Assembly (NCBI GenBank): GCA_045561735.1
Contig: JBJKXC010000019.1
Span: 21,731 to 85,730, forward strand
Length of the DNA stretch: 64,000 nt
DNA from: UBA3537 sp045561735
Lineage (GTDB): Bacteria; Bacteroidota; Bacteroidia; Flavobacteriales; Flavobacteriaceae
Direction: 5' to 3'
Shown here one piece after another: positions 17,801 to 25,589 of this stretch. Under the pieces are notes generated by a model that was given only the letters and a program-made list of their open reading frames with translations, ran no database searches and had not been told where the DNA came from. A program made the translations under genes and the position numbers. Numbering within the stretch: position 1 is the stretch's first letter; each line of letters starts with the position of its first letter.

Positions 17801-19261
17801 TTCTGTTTGATCTATGTAATAGGTATTATTTGTTGCAACCAATGGTATGTTATGCTTTCGTGAAAATTGAATCAATACAGGATTGACCCGATCTTCATCT
17901 TCTTGACCGTGGCGCATAAGCTCAATATAAAAATCTTCGCCAAACTGTGCTTTCCACCACAACAAGGCTTCTTCGGCCTGTTTCTCCCCAACATTCAAAA
18001 CTTTTGAAGGCACTTCACCATATAAATTTCCAGACAAAACAATGAGGTCTTGCTTGTAGGTTTCTACAATATTTCGATCAATTCGAGGTAAGTAATAAAA
18101 TCCATCTGTAAAGGCCAAAGAGGACATTTTTATCAAGTTCTGGTACCCCTTTTTATTTTTAGCTAAAAACACAATTTGATAGCCGTTGTCTTTTTGAGAT
18201 TTGTTGCTGTGGTCGTCGCAAACAAAAAACTCACAACCAATAATGGGCTTAATGGGTTTTTGATCAAATTCCTCAGCTAAAGCCTCAGCATCTTTTTGGC
18301 GCTGTACCAAACTTTTGTTGTGGCTACGAATTTCCTTTACAAAATGAAAGGCGCCCATCATGTTGCCATGATCCGTAAGCGCTACTGAAGTCATTCCAGC
18401 ATCTGCAGTTGCCTTTACTAATTTTTTGATACTAATGGTGGATTGTAAAATCGAAAATTGGGAGTGGTTGTGTAAATGAACAACAGGAGCATCAGTCAAT
18501 ACAGCCGGCACGTCTGATATTTGGGTTATGTATTCACTAGCATCCGTCTTTTTATCAACCGTAGCCAATGCTGTAGTGGCCTTTTTTAAATTGATATGCT
18601 TCAACCCCAAAGGAGCAATTGTGTCCGGGTTTTGGGTTTGAAATTCTTGCAAGTAATCTGTATTTGCTTGAAGTTGTTCGGTTGAATAGGACCCTCTTCG
18701 CAACAATTCTAAAAAACAGCGTGTCGTAGCTTCGACATCCGCTGTTGCATTATGGGCTTCAGCAAAAGGGGTTTCGAATAAATATTGATGTAACTCGCTC
18801 AACGTTGGTAACTTAAACTTTCCACCACGCCCTCCAGGCAATTGACATAAGCTTGCGGTGGTCTCGGTGCAAGTATCCAAAACAGGGAGACTATTTAATG
18901 GCGTTACGACTTGCATTCGGTGGTATTCACAACCCATGATATTGAGATCAAAACCTACATTATGGCCCACTACAAATTTAGCCTTGTCAAGCGCTTCATT
19001 AAATTTTTCAAGAACTGAAATAAGAGGAACTCCTTCAGAAGCCGCCAAGGCTGTTGAAATACCATGAATTTTTTCGGCATCAAATGGGATATTAAAACCA
19101 TCAGGGCGAATTAGAAAATCACAATGCTCCATGCAAACCCCATGATCGTCATGTAATTGCCAAGCGATTTGGACACATCGCGGCCAATTATCCGTGTCTG
19201 AAACAGGAGCATTCCAACGCTTGGGAAGGCCTGTAGTTTCGGTATCAAAAATCAAATACAT
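14879..19261 (-). CDS. dnaE: DNA polymerase III alpha subunit with fused N-terminal 3'-5' exonuclease
   Basis: At 1460 residues this is about 300 longer than a standard DnaE. Residues 1-200 are a DnaQ-like proofreading exonuclease with ExoI D6-T-E8, ExoII (HNVGFD) and ExoIII (HNATADVEA). The PHP domain follows (VHLHNHSQFS, then LTDHGNMMG). The polymerase core has the catalytic PDIDIDFDD near residue 690, and the C-terminal region carries an OB-fold. It is the replicative polymerase catalytic subunit. Fusion with the exonuclease is a pattern of flavobacterial DnaE proteins, so proofreading travels in the same polypeptide. It is transcribed as a single gene. Confidence 0.95.
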   Translation of the reverse strand: MYLIFDTETTGLPKRWNAPVSDTDNWPRCVQIAWQLHDDHGVCMEHCDFLIRPDGFNIPFDAEKIHGISTALAASEGVPLISVLEKFNEALDKAKFVVGHNVGFDLNIMGCEYHRMQVVTPLNSLPVLDTCTETTASLCQLPGGRGGKFKLPTLSELHQYLFETPFAEAHNATADVEATTRCFLELLRRGSYSTEQLQANTDYLQEFQTQNPDTIAPLGLKHINLKKATTALATVDKKTDASEYITQISDVPAVLTDAPVVHLHNHSQFSILQSTISIKKLVKATADAGMTSVALTDHGNMMGAFHFVKEIRSHNKSLVQRQKDAEALAEEFDQKPIKPIIGCEFFVCDDHSNKSQKDNGYQIVFLAKNKKGYQNLIKMSSLAFTDGFYYLPRIDRNIVETYKQDLIVLSGNLYGEVPSKVLNVGEKQAEEALLWWKAQFGEDFYIELMRHGQEDEDRVNPVLIQFSRKHNIPLVATNNTYYIDQTEANAHDILLCVKDGEKQATPVGRGRGYRYGLPNQEYYFKSPEAMKELFKDLPEAILNMQAISDKIEAFELARDVLLPKFDIPKEFINSDDAKSGLKHGENAYLRHLTYEGAKKRYKTLSDDLKERIDFELKTIEKTGYPGYFLIVEDFIREARSLGVSVGPGRGSAAGSVVAYCLWITNIDPIKYNLLFERFLNPDRISMPDIDIDFDDEGRGKVIDYVINKYGSNQVAQIITYGTMAAKSSIRDTARVLDLPLGDADRIAKLVPNMSKLNKIFGVEEKTLRQKFRAEDMELVNQLLNISEGDDLEAETVNQAKVLEGSLRNTGIHACGVIITPGDITDYVPIATAKDSDLYVTQFDNAVVEDAGLLKMDFLGLKTLTLIKDTVKIVKAKHGIILDPETFSLDDAPTYELFQRGETVGIFQYESPGMQKHMRDLKPSTFADLIAMNALYRPGPLEYIPSFIRRKHGDEAISYDLPEMQEYLEETYGITIYQEQVMLLSQKLADFTKGEADVLRKAMGKKQRAVLDKMKPKFISQASSKGLDSEKLEKIWTDWEKFASYAFNKSHSTCYAWIAYQTAYLKAHYPAEYMAAVLSNNMNDIKQVTFFMEEAKRMKMNVLGPDINESYYKFSVNKDNAIRFGMGAIKGVGYGAVKTIVEERKNNGVYRSIFDLAKRIDLRAANKKAFENLANAGSFDCFSNTHRAQYFYDEGDGVTFIEKTLKYAHRFQDNQNSAQVSLFGESSEVQFPEPELPPCNAWATMEKLAREKEVVGIYISGHPLDDFKIEMQNFCNATVSVFQNMAPLINKEITFGGVVTDIEHRVSRQGKGWASFTIEDYTNNHQFRIFGEEYLKFRHFLMLNNFVYVRALVREGWINRDTGKKAEPRLQFNNFQLLHDVMDAYAKKLSIQLNIKGINEQKINEIQDLLNMHKGKHLLNFVVYDDDESLKIELKSRKQKVQISQELLSELEAQNIFFKLN

Positions 19262-19502
19262 TGCTAAAATCTGTGCTTAAACTAGAATTCTAAATATAAA
19301 ATTATTTTAGATTTAAGACTGTTATTTTTTGAGTGATTTATGAACAAAATACAATATAAAAAGTTGCATTACATCATTATTAATTATTTAGAATTCTAAT
19401 TATCAATAAGCTAAAAAAAATAATTATAAACCCAGAAAAGACTATTACTATTAAGTGAGAAAAAAACTTTTATAAACAAAAAAGGGTGTAGTGGTGTGGG
19501 AT

Positions 19503-19973
19503 CTATAACTGAGTGAAGGGCAAATTGTAAAATATACCCTCTGAAAAATTCATATATTTAGTGCCAGAGTCGTCATAGGAATTAAAATAAAAAGTACCTG
19601 TTATGGTCTTATTATCCTCGTTTATAGATTCAATAGTAACTTGACCATCGCTTAAATATACAGGATATTCATCGCCGTTATTTTGAGTGGAATAGGTTGT
19701 GTTAACTTCCGTATAGGTAACAGTTGCAAGTTTACCTTTTCCTAGTTCATAAGAACCAATATTAGCAACAGGTAAGCTAATGACCATACTGCCATAGCCG
19801 TCGCTACCAGAAATATTCAAAATTCCAGTACTTTGAATAGTGGCAGTACGTGCTGTCGAACGCCAAACATAATCACCATGACGAAGGCCTTGAAATGTGG
19901 GGTTACTGGATTTAATTTCGTCTTGACAACCAATTAAAGAAAAAACGGCAAAAGATAAAAGAAGATATCTCAT
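19503..19973 (-). CDS. Hypothetical lipoprotein
   Basis: A 156-residue protein with a clear lipoprotein signal (VFSLIGCQ, Cys at residue 16). The mature part is beta-rich, with glycine and polar residues and an ESINEDNKTITGTFYFN strand, as in small Bacteroidota surface lipoproteins of the DUF6252-like type. That assignment is only an impression. It stands alone on the minus strand, between dnaE and the divergently transcribed rpsP. Function unknown. Confidence 0.75.
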   Translation of the reverse strand: MRYLLLSFAVFSLIGCQDEIKSSNPTFQGLRHGDYVWRSTARTATIQSTGILNISGSDGYGSMVISLPVANIGSYELGKGKLATVTYTEVNTTYSTQNNGDEYPVYLSDGQVTIESINEDNKTITGTFYFNSYDDSGTKYMNFSEGIFYNLPFTQL

Positions 19974-20064
19974 ATATTACTAAAAAGGAATTAAAATTTT
20001 AGTCCTTGTAAACACTTCAAAAATATAAAAAATAAATGAATGTTTTAGTATTGAAAAAATATAC

Positions 20065-20072
20065 TATATTTG
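20065..20072 (+). promoter_or_regulatory. -7 box of rpsP-rimM-trmN6
   Basis: TATATTTG matches TAnnTTTG and lies 44 bases before rpsP. TTT rather than TTG sits at N19 upstream, so the -33 element is weak. Confidence 0.6.
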
Positions 20073-20116
20073 CCGCTCATTAATAATCAAGGTCGAGAAC
20101 CTTACAAATTAATTTT

Positions 20117-20629
20117 ATGCCTGTAAAACTAAGATTACAAAGACACGGAAAAAAAGGAAAACCATTTTATTGGATTGTTGCGGCAGATGCCCGCTCCAAA
20201 AGAGATGGTCGCTTTCTTGAAAAATTAGGGTCTTACAACCCAAACGTCAATCCTGCACAAATAGAAATCAATGTCGATAGCGCTGTGCGTTGGTTAGAAA
20301 ATGGCGCTCAGCCAACTGACACAACACGTGCTATTTTATCACACGAAGGTGTTTTGTTGAAAAAACATTTGGCGGGAGGCGTTAAAAAAGGGGCTTTCAC
20401 AGAAGAACAAGCTGAGGAGAAGTTCCAAGCTTGGATGACTGAGAAACTATCTAAAATCGACTCGAAAAAATCGGACATTCAAAAAGCTAAAGAAGCAGAA
20501 GCAGCAAAAGCGCTTGCCGCTGAAAAAGCAGCTAACGATGCACGAATCGCCGCTGCAGTACCGGTCCCAGAAGTAACAACTGAAGAAGCACCTTCTGAAA
20601 CTGCAGAAGCTTCTGAAGAAGAAGAATAA
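20117..20629 (+). CDS. rpsP: 30S ribosomal protein S16
   Basis: Residues 1-80 are the conserved S16 fold (MPVKLRLQRHGKKGKPFYWIV, then RFLEKLGSYNP). The protein is 170 residues, with an Ala/Glu-rich C-terminal tail of roughly 80 residues, a common extension in Bacteroidota. S16 is an assembly protein of the small subunit. It is first in a cluster with rimM and trmN6, with a hairpin and T run immediately after its stop codon. Confidence 0.97.
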   Translation: MPVKLRLQRHGKKGKPFYWIVAADARSKRDGRFLEKLGSYNPNVNPAQIEINVDSAVRWLENGAQPTDTTRAILSHEGVLLKKHLAGGVKKGAFTEEQAEEKFQAWMTEKLSKIDSKKSDIQKAKEAEAAKALAAEKAANDARIAAAVPVPEVTTEEAPSETAEASEEEE

Positions 20630-20651
20630 AACTATTTATTTTTATATCTTT

Positions 20652-20679
20652 AAACCTGACTTTTGTCAGGTTTTTTTTT
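20652..20679 (+). terminator. Terminator or attenuator between rpsP and rimM
   Basis: Eight-bp stem AACCTGAC/GTCAGGTT, TTTT loop and a nine-base T run. It should reduce read-through into rimM, giving more S16 than RimM. Confidence 0.85.
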
Positions 20680-20687
20680 GATATTTT

Positions 20688-21215
20688 ATGAAGAAAGAAG
20701 AGTGTTTTTACCTCGGTAAAATTGTAAAAAAGTACAGCTTTAAAGGGGAACTTTTAGCAAAGCTGGATACTGATCAGCCTCAGTTATACGAAAATATTGA
20801 AGCGCTCTTTTTAGACATCAACAACCGATTGATTCCTTATTTTGTAATGACGTCAAGGCTTCACAAGTCCAATTTATTGCGTTTAAAATTAGAAGATGTG
20901 AACACAGAGTCGGATGCGGATGAATTGCTAAGAAAAGAAGTTTACCTCCCGCTTGATCTACTTCCAAAATTAGATGGAAAAGCCTTCTACTACCACGAGG
21001 TCACAGGGTTTGAAATATGGGAAAAGTCATTTGGAAAAGTAGGCGTTTTAAAGGGGGTCAATGACCAGTCTGCACAAGCATTGTTCGAGATTGAAAGAAA
21101 TGGTCACGAAATTTTAATTCCAATTCACGATGAATTTATAATAAATATTGACCGGGACAAGAAAATAATTACTGTCAAGACGCCGCCTGGGCTTATTGAT
21201 TTGTACATTAAGTAA
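20688..21215 (+). CDS. rimM: Ribosome maturation factor RimM
   Basis: A 175-residue protein with the N-terminal RimM barrel (YLGKIVKKYSFKGELLAKLDTD) and a C-terminal PRC-barrel domain (LPKLDGKAFYYHEVTGFEI). RimM binds S19 and assists maturation of the 16S rRNA 3' domain, consistent with its place after rpsP. Its stop codon overlaps the next start by one base (TAATG), so translation with trmN6 is coupled. Confidence 0.95.
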   Translation: MKKEECFYLGKIVKKYSFKGELLAKLDTDQPQLYENIEALFLDINNRLIPYFVMTSRLHKSNLLRLKLEDVNTESDADELLRKEVYLPLDLLPKLDGKAFYYHEVTGFEIWEKSFGKVGVLKGVNDQSAQALFEIERNGHEILIPIHDEFIINIDRDKKIITVKTPPGLIDLYIK

Positions 21216-21931
21216 TGGTTTTGGAAGCATTTCAATTCAAACAATTTAGTGTTGCACACGACCGCTGTGCCATGAAAGTAGGAACAGATGCTGTTTTACT
21301 CGGGGCATGGGCGCCTGTAAACCCCACAACAAAATCAATATTAGACATTGGAGCAGGCTCTGGAATTTTAGCACTCATGCTTGCGCAACGTAGCAATGCA
21401 AACCTTATTGATGGATTGGAAATTGATGTGGAAGCATACGAACAGTGTGTGACAAATTTTGAAGAATCTTCTTGGGTAGATCGCTTGTTTTGCTACCATG
21501 CCAGTCTAAAAGAATATACCAATGAAATGGATATAAAATATGACTTCATCATTTCCAATCCTCCATTTTACAACGAGACTTACACTACCAACGATAAAAG
21601 CAGAAATACGGCCCGTTTTGAAGCGGCGATGCCCTTTAATGAACTGCTTAAATCCGTAAGAAAATTACTGTCCAAAAATGGAAAATTTTGTGTTGTAGTA
21701 CCATTCGAATCAGAAGATAAACTTGTTGAGGTGGGAAAAGAAAATACCCTTTTTTGTGATAAAATACTCAGAGTACGGGGAAAGAAAAACAGTGTTATAA
21801 AACGGAGTTTGATGGCGTTTTCATTTGAGAAAAATCCTATAAAAGTAAAAGAAATATACCTCGAAGTAAAACGCCACGTATATAGCAAAGATTTCATTAA
21901 TTTAACAAAAGAATTTTATTTAAAATTCTAA
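21215..21931 (+). CDS. trmN6: tRNA1(Val) (adenine(37)-N6)-methyltransferase
   Basis: A 238-residue class I SAM methyltransferase. It has the family opening (FQFKQFSVAHDRCAMKVGTDAVLLGAW), the SAM-binding glycine loop (DIGAGSGILALML, about residues 43-55) and the N6-adenine catalytic NPPF at about 112-115. These match the YfiC/TrmN6 family, which methylates A37 of tRNA-Val. It is the last gene of the rpsP cluster. Confidence 0.9.
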   Translation: MVLEAFQFKQFSVAHDRCAMKVGTDAVLLGAWAPVNPTTKSILDIGAGSGILALMLAQRSNANLIDGLEIDVEAYEQCVTNFEESSWVDRLFCYHASLKEYTNEMDIKYDFIISNPPFYNETYTTNDKSRNTARFEAAMPFNELLKSVRKLLSKNGKFCVVVPFESEDKLVEVGKENTLFCDKILRVRGKKNSVIKRSLMAFSFEKNPIKVKEIYLEVKRHVYSKDFINLTKEFYLKF

Positions 21932-21938
21932 GATTCAG

Positions 21939-21958
21939 TAAATTTGTAAGTAAATTTG
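21939..21958 (+). promoter_or_regulatory. Tandem -7 boxes before the acyl-CoA dehydrogenase gene
   Basis: Two exact TAAATTTG boxes start 12 bases apart, 67-79 bases before the start codon. Either could serve as a -7 element. No good -33 TTG is seen. Confidence 0.4.
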
Positions 21959-22024
21959 TTTGATTAAAGAGCCTATTTAGTTGTTGTTTCAGCTACTCTT
22001 TAAAATGACCTAAACATTTCATTT

Positions 22025-23203
22025 ATGAAGCCAGATGTATTTGAAGCACCCGATTACTACAATCTAGACGATTTATTAAGTGAAGAGCACAAACTTGTGA
22101 GGGAAGCGGCTAGGGATTGGGTCAAAAGAGACGTGACTCCAATTATTGAAACTTATGCCCAAAAAGCAGAATTTCCAAAACAAATTCTCAGTGGTCTGGC
22201 AGAAATAGGTGCTTTTGGACCCTACATCCCAGAAAAATATGGAGGGGCGGGATTGGATCAAATTGCTTATGGCTTGATCATGCAAGAAATTGAACGAGGT
22301 GATTCAGGTGTGAGAAGTACAGCTTCCGTACAGTCATCTCTGGTCATGTATCCCATTTGGAAATACGGCAATGAAGCTCAACGTCAAAAATACTTACCAA
22401 AATTGGCCTCCGGTGAATTTATGGGTGCCTTTGGACTCACTGAGCCTGACCACGGTAGTAATCCAGGCGGAATGACCACTAACTTTAAGGACATGGGCGA
22501 TCATTTTTTACTGAATGGTGCCAAACTATGGATTTCGAACGCGCCATTTTGTGACATTGCAGTTGTTTGGGCAAAAAATGAAGAAGGGCGCATTCATGGC
22601 CTTATTGTAGAGCGCTATATGGAAGGGTTTTCAACTCCTGAAACCCATAACAAATGGTCGCTCAGAGCCAGTGCTACAGGAGAACTTATTTTTCAAGACG
22701 TTAAAGTTCCTAAAGAAAATATTTTACCCAATAAAAGTGGGTTGAGTGCTCCACTTGGATGTTTAGATTCTGCACGTTACGGTATAGCTTGGGGTGCTAT
22801 TGGCGCTGCCATGGATTGTTACGATACAGCCTTGCGTTATGCTAAAGAACGCATTCAATTTGGAAAGCCCATAGCAGGATTCCAATTGCAACAAAAGAAA
22901 TTGGCGGAAATGATTACGGAAATTACAAAGGCACAGTTATTAGCTTTGAGACTGGGGCAACTCAAAAATGAAAATAATGCTAGTACGGCTCAAATATCCA
23001 TGGCGAAAAGAAACAATGTTGAAATGGCCTTGAAAATTGCCCGTGAGGCACGTCAAATTCTGGGGGGTATGGGAATTACTGGTGAGTACAGTATCATGCG
23101 CCATATGATGAATTTGGAAAGCGTAGTGACCTATGAAGGGACGCACGACATTCATTTGCTAATTACAGGACTTGACATCACAGGGTTAAATGCCTTTAAA
23201 TAA
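22025..23203 (+). CDS. Acyl-CoA dehydrogenase family protein, glutaryl-CoA dehydrogenase-like
   Basis: A 392-residue flavoenzyme with the standard architecture: N-terminal helices, a beta domain with the FAD/substrate-binding segments AFGLTEPDHGSNPGGM and WISNAPFCDIAVVWAK, and C-terminal helices. The C-terminal MRHMMNLESVVTYEGTHDIH contains the catalytic Glu (YEGTHD) placed as in glutaryl-CoA dehydrogenases. It would act in lysine/tryptophan or dicarboxylate breakdown, passing electrons to electron-transfer flavoprotein. Its last 14 bases overlap the next gene. Confidence 0.9.
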   Translation: MKPDVFEAPDYYNLDDLLSEEHKLVREAARDWVKRDVTPIIETYAQKAEFPKQILSGLAEIGAFGPYIPEKYGGAGLDQIAYGLIMQEIERGDSGVRSTASVQSSLVMYPIWKYGNEAQRQKYLPKLASGEFMGAFGLTEPDHGSNPGGMTTNFKDMGDHFLLNGAKLWISNAPFCDIAVVWAKNEEGRIHGLIVERYMEGFSTPETHNKWSLRASATGELIFQDVKVPKENILPNKSGLSAPLGCLDSARYGIAWGAIGAAMDCYDTALRYAKERIQFGKPIAGFQLQQKKLAEMITEITKAQLLALRLGQLKNENNASTAQISMAKRNNVEMALKIAREARQILGGMGITGEYSIMRHMMNLESVVTYEGTHDIHLLITGLDITGLNAFK

Positions 23204-23948
23204 AACTTCCTTAATTTATTGTGTTGGGACATTGCTCTCAACTGCGCTATTATTGAGCTGCGACAACAAAACTGGATTTGGTTACTCAAACACTCAGAGT
23301 GATGTTACTTTTGATATATTAGAAGACCTAAATCCCCCTGAAAACTTTAAAATTTTGGCGTTGGGAGACAGCTATACCATTGGTCAAAGTGTCTGCACAA
23401 GCTGCCGTTTTCCAGAGCAACTCAAAGATAGCTTGATTGTAAATCTTGACCCACAAGATACTTTTTCATTAGAAATCATTGCGCAAACAGGTTGGACAAC
23501 AACCAATCTCATTTCGGCAGTCGAAACATCGAATCCTTCTTCTGACCATAATTTAGTGACACTATTAATAGGTGTAAACAATCAATACCAAGGCAAGCCA
23601 TTTGCATTGTATGAAACAGAGTTTATAACATTGGTAAACACTGCCATTACGCTGGCTGATGATGATCCGTCTAATCTCATTGTAGTTTCAATACCTGATT
23701 ATGCGTATACACCTTTTGGTCAAAACTACAATCCAGAATACATAAGTCAACAGTTGGACGCTTACAACCTTTACGCTCAAAATTATTGTCAAGACAACGG
23801 CTTATCATATATTTATATTACTGACATTACACGTCAAGGTATTGTAAATCCAGAACTAGTTGCCAGTGACAATTTACATCCATCTGGTCTGGCATATTCA
23901 AAATTTGTGGAGCGAATTTTACCTTTGGCAATAGAAAAATTAGACTAA
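23190..23948 (+). CDS. SGNH/GDSL hydrolase family lipoprotein
   Basis: A 252-residue protein. The start inside the upstream gene gives a good lipoprotein signal (STALLLSCDN, Cys at residue 24). SGNH blocks are visible: block I ALGDSYTIG (Ser nucleophile), block III LLIGVNNQY (oxyanion Asn), and block V SDNLHPSG with the catalytic Asp and His. It is probably an envelope esterase or deacetylase acting on acetylated glycans or lipids. The substrate cannot be told from sequence. The overlap with the dehydrogenase suggests cotranscription but no obvious pathway link. Confidence 0.88.
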   Translation: MPLNKTSLIYCVGTLLSTALLLSCDNKTGFGYSNTQSDVTFDILEDLNPPENFKILALGDSYTIGQSVCTSCRFPEQLKDSLIVNLDPQDTFSLEIIAQTGWTTTNLISAVETSNPSSDHNLVTLLIGVNNQYQGKPFALYETEFITLVNTAITLADDDPSNLIVVSIPDYAYTPFGQNYNPEYISQQLDAYNLYAQNYCQDNGLSYIYITDITRQGIVNPELVASDNLHPSGLAYSKFVERILPLAIEKLD

Positions 23949-23950
23949 AT

Positions 23951-24283
23951 TCATTCTTCTGGAGCTAGCTCAACTTCTAAGCCTTCCATTTGATTATTGA
24001 TTTGAATTTGACAACCTAAACGGCTGTTGGAATGAACGTTGAGTGCCTCGCTGAGAATTGCTTCTTCATCAGCTGTTTTTTCGGGGAGTTGATGTGAACT
24101 GTGCACATAACATTGACAAGAAGCACACATGGCCATACCACCGCAAATCCCGATGGTACCATCTGGAACAAGCTCGAACAAACGAACAACCTCCATAAGA
24201 TTTAGGGCCATATCTGTTGGTGCATTAATGGTGTGTATGACACCTAAGCGATCGGTAATTTTTATAGAGATATCCAAAGACAT
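23951..24283 (-). CDS. 2Fe-2S ferredoxin (adrenodoxin-type)
   Basis: A 110-residue ferredoxin with the cluster ligand pattern C-x5-C-x2-C (CGGMAMCASC, about residues 43-52) and a fourth Cys in RLGCQI. It is shorter and more acidic than plant-type ferredoxins. The start overlaps the stop of the upstream ferredoxin reductase by one base (TGATG), so the two form an obvious electron-transfer pair. It ends the four-gene Fe-S cluster operon. Confidence 0.93.
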   Translation of the reverse strand: MSLDISIKITDRLGVIHTINAPTDMALNLMEVVRLFELVPDGTIGICGGMAMCASCQCYVHSSHQLPEKTADEEAILSEALNVHSNSRLGCQIQINNQMEGLEVELAPEE

Positions 24284-25338
24284 CAGTTAATTGATTTTAC
24301 TACACTTTTTGGGGCCTCTTTTCGTGTGCCGTCGAAGCCGTCGATACCAGTAACGGTAGTGTATTTAAGCACCAAACGTTTACCGGGATTAATGATTTTA
24401 TAGGCCGATTGACACATTAAAGTAGCCTCGTGAAAACCACATAAAATAAGTTTCAATTTTCCAGGATAAATATTAACATCGCCAATGGCAAAAATACCTG
24501 GAATATTGGTCTGATAATCCAATGAATTATTAACTTTAATGGCGTTTTTCTCAATTTCAAGACCCCAATTTGAAATGGGCCCTAATTTTGGTGACAACCC
24601 AAATAAAGGAATAAAAGCATCCGTTTTAATGTGTTGTTCTTGCTTATTTGAAACACTATATGAAATAGAATCTAATTTACTTTTACCATAGAGTCCTGTA
24701 ACTTCAGCAGGCGTGATTAAATCAATATTTCCATTGTCTTTTAGCGCTTGAACTTTTTCTACTGAGTCTAAAGCCCCTCTAAATTCGGTTCTTCTGTGAA
24801 TCAAAGTCACATTACTGGCAACCTCACTCAAAAAAATTGTCCAGTCTAAAGCTGAGTCACCACCACCCGCAATAACAACTCTCTTATTGCGGTAAACTTC
24901 TGGGTCTTTAATCATGTATGCAACGCCGCGGTCTTCATAATCTGAAAGGTTTTTAATGGCCGGTTTTCGAGGTTCAAAACTTCCAAGTCCTCCTGCAATC
25001 GCTACAACAGGGGCGCTGTGTTGTGTTCCTTTATTTGTAGTAACCACGAAAGAACCATCTACTTTTTTTTCAATTGTCTCTGCCCGTTCACCAAGGGTAA
25101 AACCTGGTTCAAATTGTTTGGATTGTTCCAATAATTTTTTTGTTAAATCCCCAGCTAAAATTTCTGGGTAAGCGGGGATGTCATAAATTGGCTTTTTAGG
25201 GTAAATTTCAGAACATTGACCTCCAGGTTCAGCCAATGCGTCAATGAGATGGCATTTGAGCTTAAGAAGTCCAGCTTCAAAGACAGCAAATAAACCCGTT
25301 GGCCCAGCGCCAATTATAAGAATGTCAGTCTTGATCAT
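24283..25338 (-). CDS. Ferredoxin--NADP reductase, thioredoxin-reductase-like
   Basis: About 351 residues, with FAD-binding IIGAGPTGLFA at the N-terminus, NADP-binding VIAGGGDSALDW near the middle and the C-terminal IFAIGDV box. It lacks the CxxC redox pair of thioredoxin reductases, as expected for the TrxR-like FNR family. I prefer the start MIKTDIL over the ATG four codons upstream, because the earlier start overlaps the nifU stop. It likely moves electrons between NADPH and the ferredoxin encoded next. Confidence 0.92.
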   Translation of the reverse strand: MIKTDILIIGAGPTGLFAVFEAGLLKLKCHLIDALAEPGGQCSEIYPKKPIYDIPAYPEILAGDLTKKLLEQSKQFEPGFTLGERAETIEKKVDGSFVVTTNKGTQHSAPVVAIAGGLGSFEPRKPAIKNLSDYEDRGVAYMIKDPEVYRNKRVVIAGGGDSALDWTIFLSEVASNVTLIHRRTEFRGALDSVEKVQALKDNGNIDLITPAEVTGLYGKSKLDSISYSVSNKQEQHIKTDAFIPLFGLSPKLGPISNWGLEIEKNAIKVNNSLDYQTNIPGIFAIGDVNIYPGKLKLILCGFHEATLMCQSAYKIINPGKRLVLKYTTVTGIDGFDGTRKEAPKSVVKSIN

Positions 25339-25339
25339 T

Positions 25340-25588
25340 TTAGGCCTCAATATTTATAACAGACTGAATTTGAGGTGCATATTTTTTAATGGTCATTTCT
25401 ACCCCAGACTTTAAAGTCATTTGATTGACCGTACATGATGAGCATGCGCCAATAAGTTGGACTTTAACAATTTCACCATTTTCAATATCGATGAGATTGA
25501 TATTTCCTCCGTCATTTTGAAGAAAAGGTCGAATTTCATCCAGTGCTTTTTCAACATTTTTTTGAAGATCTTCTGAGCTCATAATCAT
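25340..25588 (-). CDS. NifU-like Fe-S scaffold protein
   Basis: An 82-residue stand-alone NifU C-terminal domain with the cluster-binding CxxC in GACSSCTVNQMTLKSGVE. Such proteins carry or deliver Fe-S clusters. It lies between mrp and the ferredoxin reductase on the same strand, with two-base gaps or less, so the operon couples Fe-S carriage with ferredoxin electron transfer. Confidence 0.93.
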   Translation of the reverse strand: MIMSSEDLQKNVEKALDEIRPFLQNDGGNINLIDIENGEIVKVQLIGACSSCTVNQMTLKSGVEMTIKKYAPQIQSVINIEA

Positions 25589-25589
25589 T

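Noticed and set aside
19283..19399. Two copies of the palindrome TAGAATTCTA about 106 bases apart upstream of dnaE
   Set aside because: Short, very AT-rich palindromes are expected by chance here; no known regulator site fits, so no claim is made.
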